Below are positions 14,433-14,791 of a DNA stretch of 14,791 bases, piece by piece. The DNA comes from Acidobacteriaceae bacterium (GTDB lineage: Bacteria; Acidobacteriota; Terriglobia; Terriglobales; Acidobacteriaceae). The stretch covers positions 1 through 14,791 of the forward strand of contig JASHUR010000346.1 in NCBI GenBank assembly GCA_030039895.1. The letters are read 5' to 3'. The notes under the pieces were generated by a model that did not search any database, was not told the origin of the DNA, and saw nothing but the letters and a program-made list of their open reading frames with translations. The stretch's first letter is position 1. Each line of letters opens with the position of its first letter. The position numbers and the translations under genes are program-made.

Positions 14433-14679
14433 ACGGATTTCCCCACTGCTCCAACCAAGACTGTGCCGCGCATGGATAGAATGCTCAAGATACTCAGCTT
14501 AATTGGTTAGCCATCCTCTTCGCCCATTCTGAAACTCCACCACCGCACCCTCCCATTCCCGAACACCACCCCAACTTCCCCTCTGATTTCCCCTCAATTC
14601 CACCCTCACGCGTGGCGCAATAGACGCAGGCTTCGCCGAACCAGCTCCATATGCGCTCCGGCAAGCCCCGGAGTCCCGT
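14433..14679. other. Intergenic region before the last partial gene
   Basis: I see no convincing gene or hairpin in these 247 bases. The sequence between about 14510 and 14630 is pyrimidine-rich (C and T) on the + strand. Open frames on the - strand here encode low-complexity Gly/Trp/Glu-rich peptides and look like shadows of composition. Its 3' end supplies GGAG (14670-14673) for the next start. Confidence 0.5.
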
Positions 14680-14791
14680 ATGAAGCGCCTGCTCATCTCC
14701 CTCGCCCTCGTCGTCCTCGCCGCAGCCTCCGCCCATGCCGGAGGTCCCCGCTACGTCGCCGGAACCGCCTACTTCTCGCCCTCCATCACTG
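14680..14791 (+). CDS. Exported protein, N-terminal fragment (3' end outside window)
   Basis: The ATG at 14680 has GGAG 6 bases upstream. The visible 37 residues open with a textbook Sec signal, MKRLLISLALVVLAAASAHA, with likely cleavage after AHA, and continue GGPRYVAGTAYFSPSIT. The mature start GGPRYVAGxxYF resembles a group of acidobacterial secreted proteins of unknown function. The frame is open to the edge of the window. Only the signal peptide and start are secure. Confidence 0.65.
   Translation, partial: MKRLLISLALVVLAAASAHAGGPRYVAGTAYFSPSIT

Noticed and set aside
1..14791. tRNA, rRNA, CRISPR array, insertion sequence or integrase
   Set aside because: No regular repeat-spacer pattern, no transposase or integrase motif in any frame and no cloverleaf-like sequence was noticed.

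Overview
The window looks like a piece of a chromosome from a GC-rich Gram-negative soil bacterium, most likely an acidobacterium (Terriglobia/Acidobacteriaceae type). This placement is inference. It rests on the large Oar-like TonB-dependent receptor, the run of exported enzymes with twin-arginine signals, and the style of the partial exported protein at the right edge. No rRNA or other marker gene is present to prove it.

Left part (1-5993, + strand): the 3' part of a TonB-dependent outer-membrane receptor, a hairpin, then a compact three-gene operon: FAD amine oxidase, RidA-like imine deaminase and PLP aminotransferase. All three carry export signals, and the two cofactor enzymes carry clear Tat motifs. 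They suggest a periplasmic pathway in which amines or amino acids are oxidised, the imines are hydrolysed and the products transaminated, possibly on material brought in by the receptor. A strong hairpin terminator at 6015-6043 serves this operon and the opposing one.

Middle part (6068-11766): a lasso-peptide biosynthetic cluster. Read right to left on the - strand it encodes the B2 leader peptidase (9998-10453), the asparagine-synthetase-like lasso cyclase (8062-9984), a 53-residue precursor peptide that is easily missed (7704-7865), an HprK-like kinase (6344-7399) and the PqqD-like B1/RRE protein (6068-6343). A nucleotidyltransferase-family gene (10585-11766) is divergent. The precursor leader matches the lasso recognition pattern YxxPxLx3Gx5Tx at every conserved position except Val for Leu. 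This places the cleavage before Ala38 and gives a 16-residue core, AGGATTTDGKGTHRKG, with an Ala1-Asp8 ring. The precursor has its own good promoter and ribosome binding site. A 304-base leader with several inverted repeats separates it from the kinase. The kinase and nucleotidyltransferase suggest tailoring, yet the core has no serine, unlike the known kinase-modified lasso peptide paeninodin. No transporter or isopeptidase gene is visible.

Right part (11767-14791): thioredoxin reductase trxB (- strand), an intergenic palindrome, a 66-residue hypothetical protein that may be leaderless, a 385-residue exported protein of unknown function with markedly lower GC than its neighbours, and the start of an exported protein cut by the window edge.
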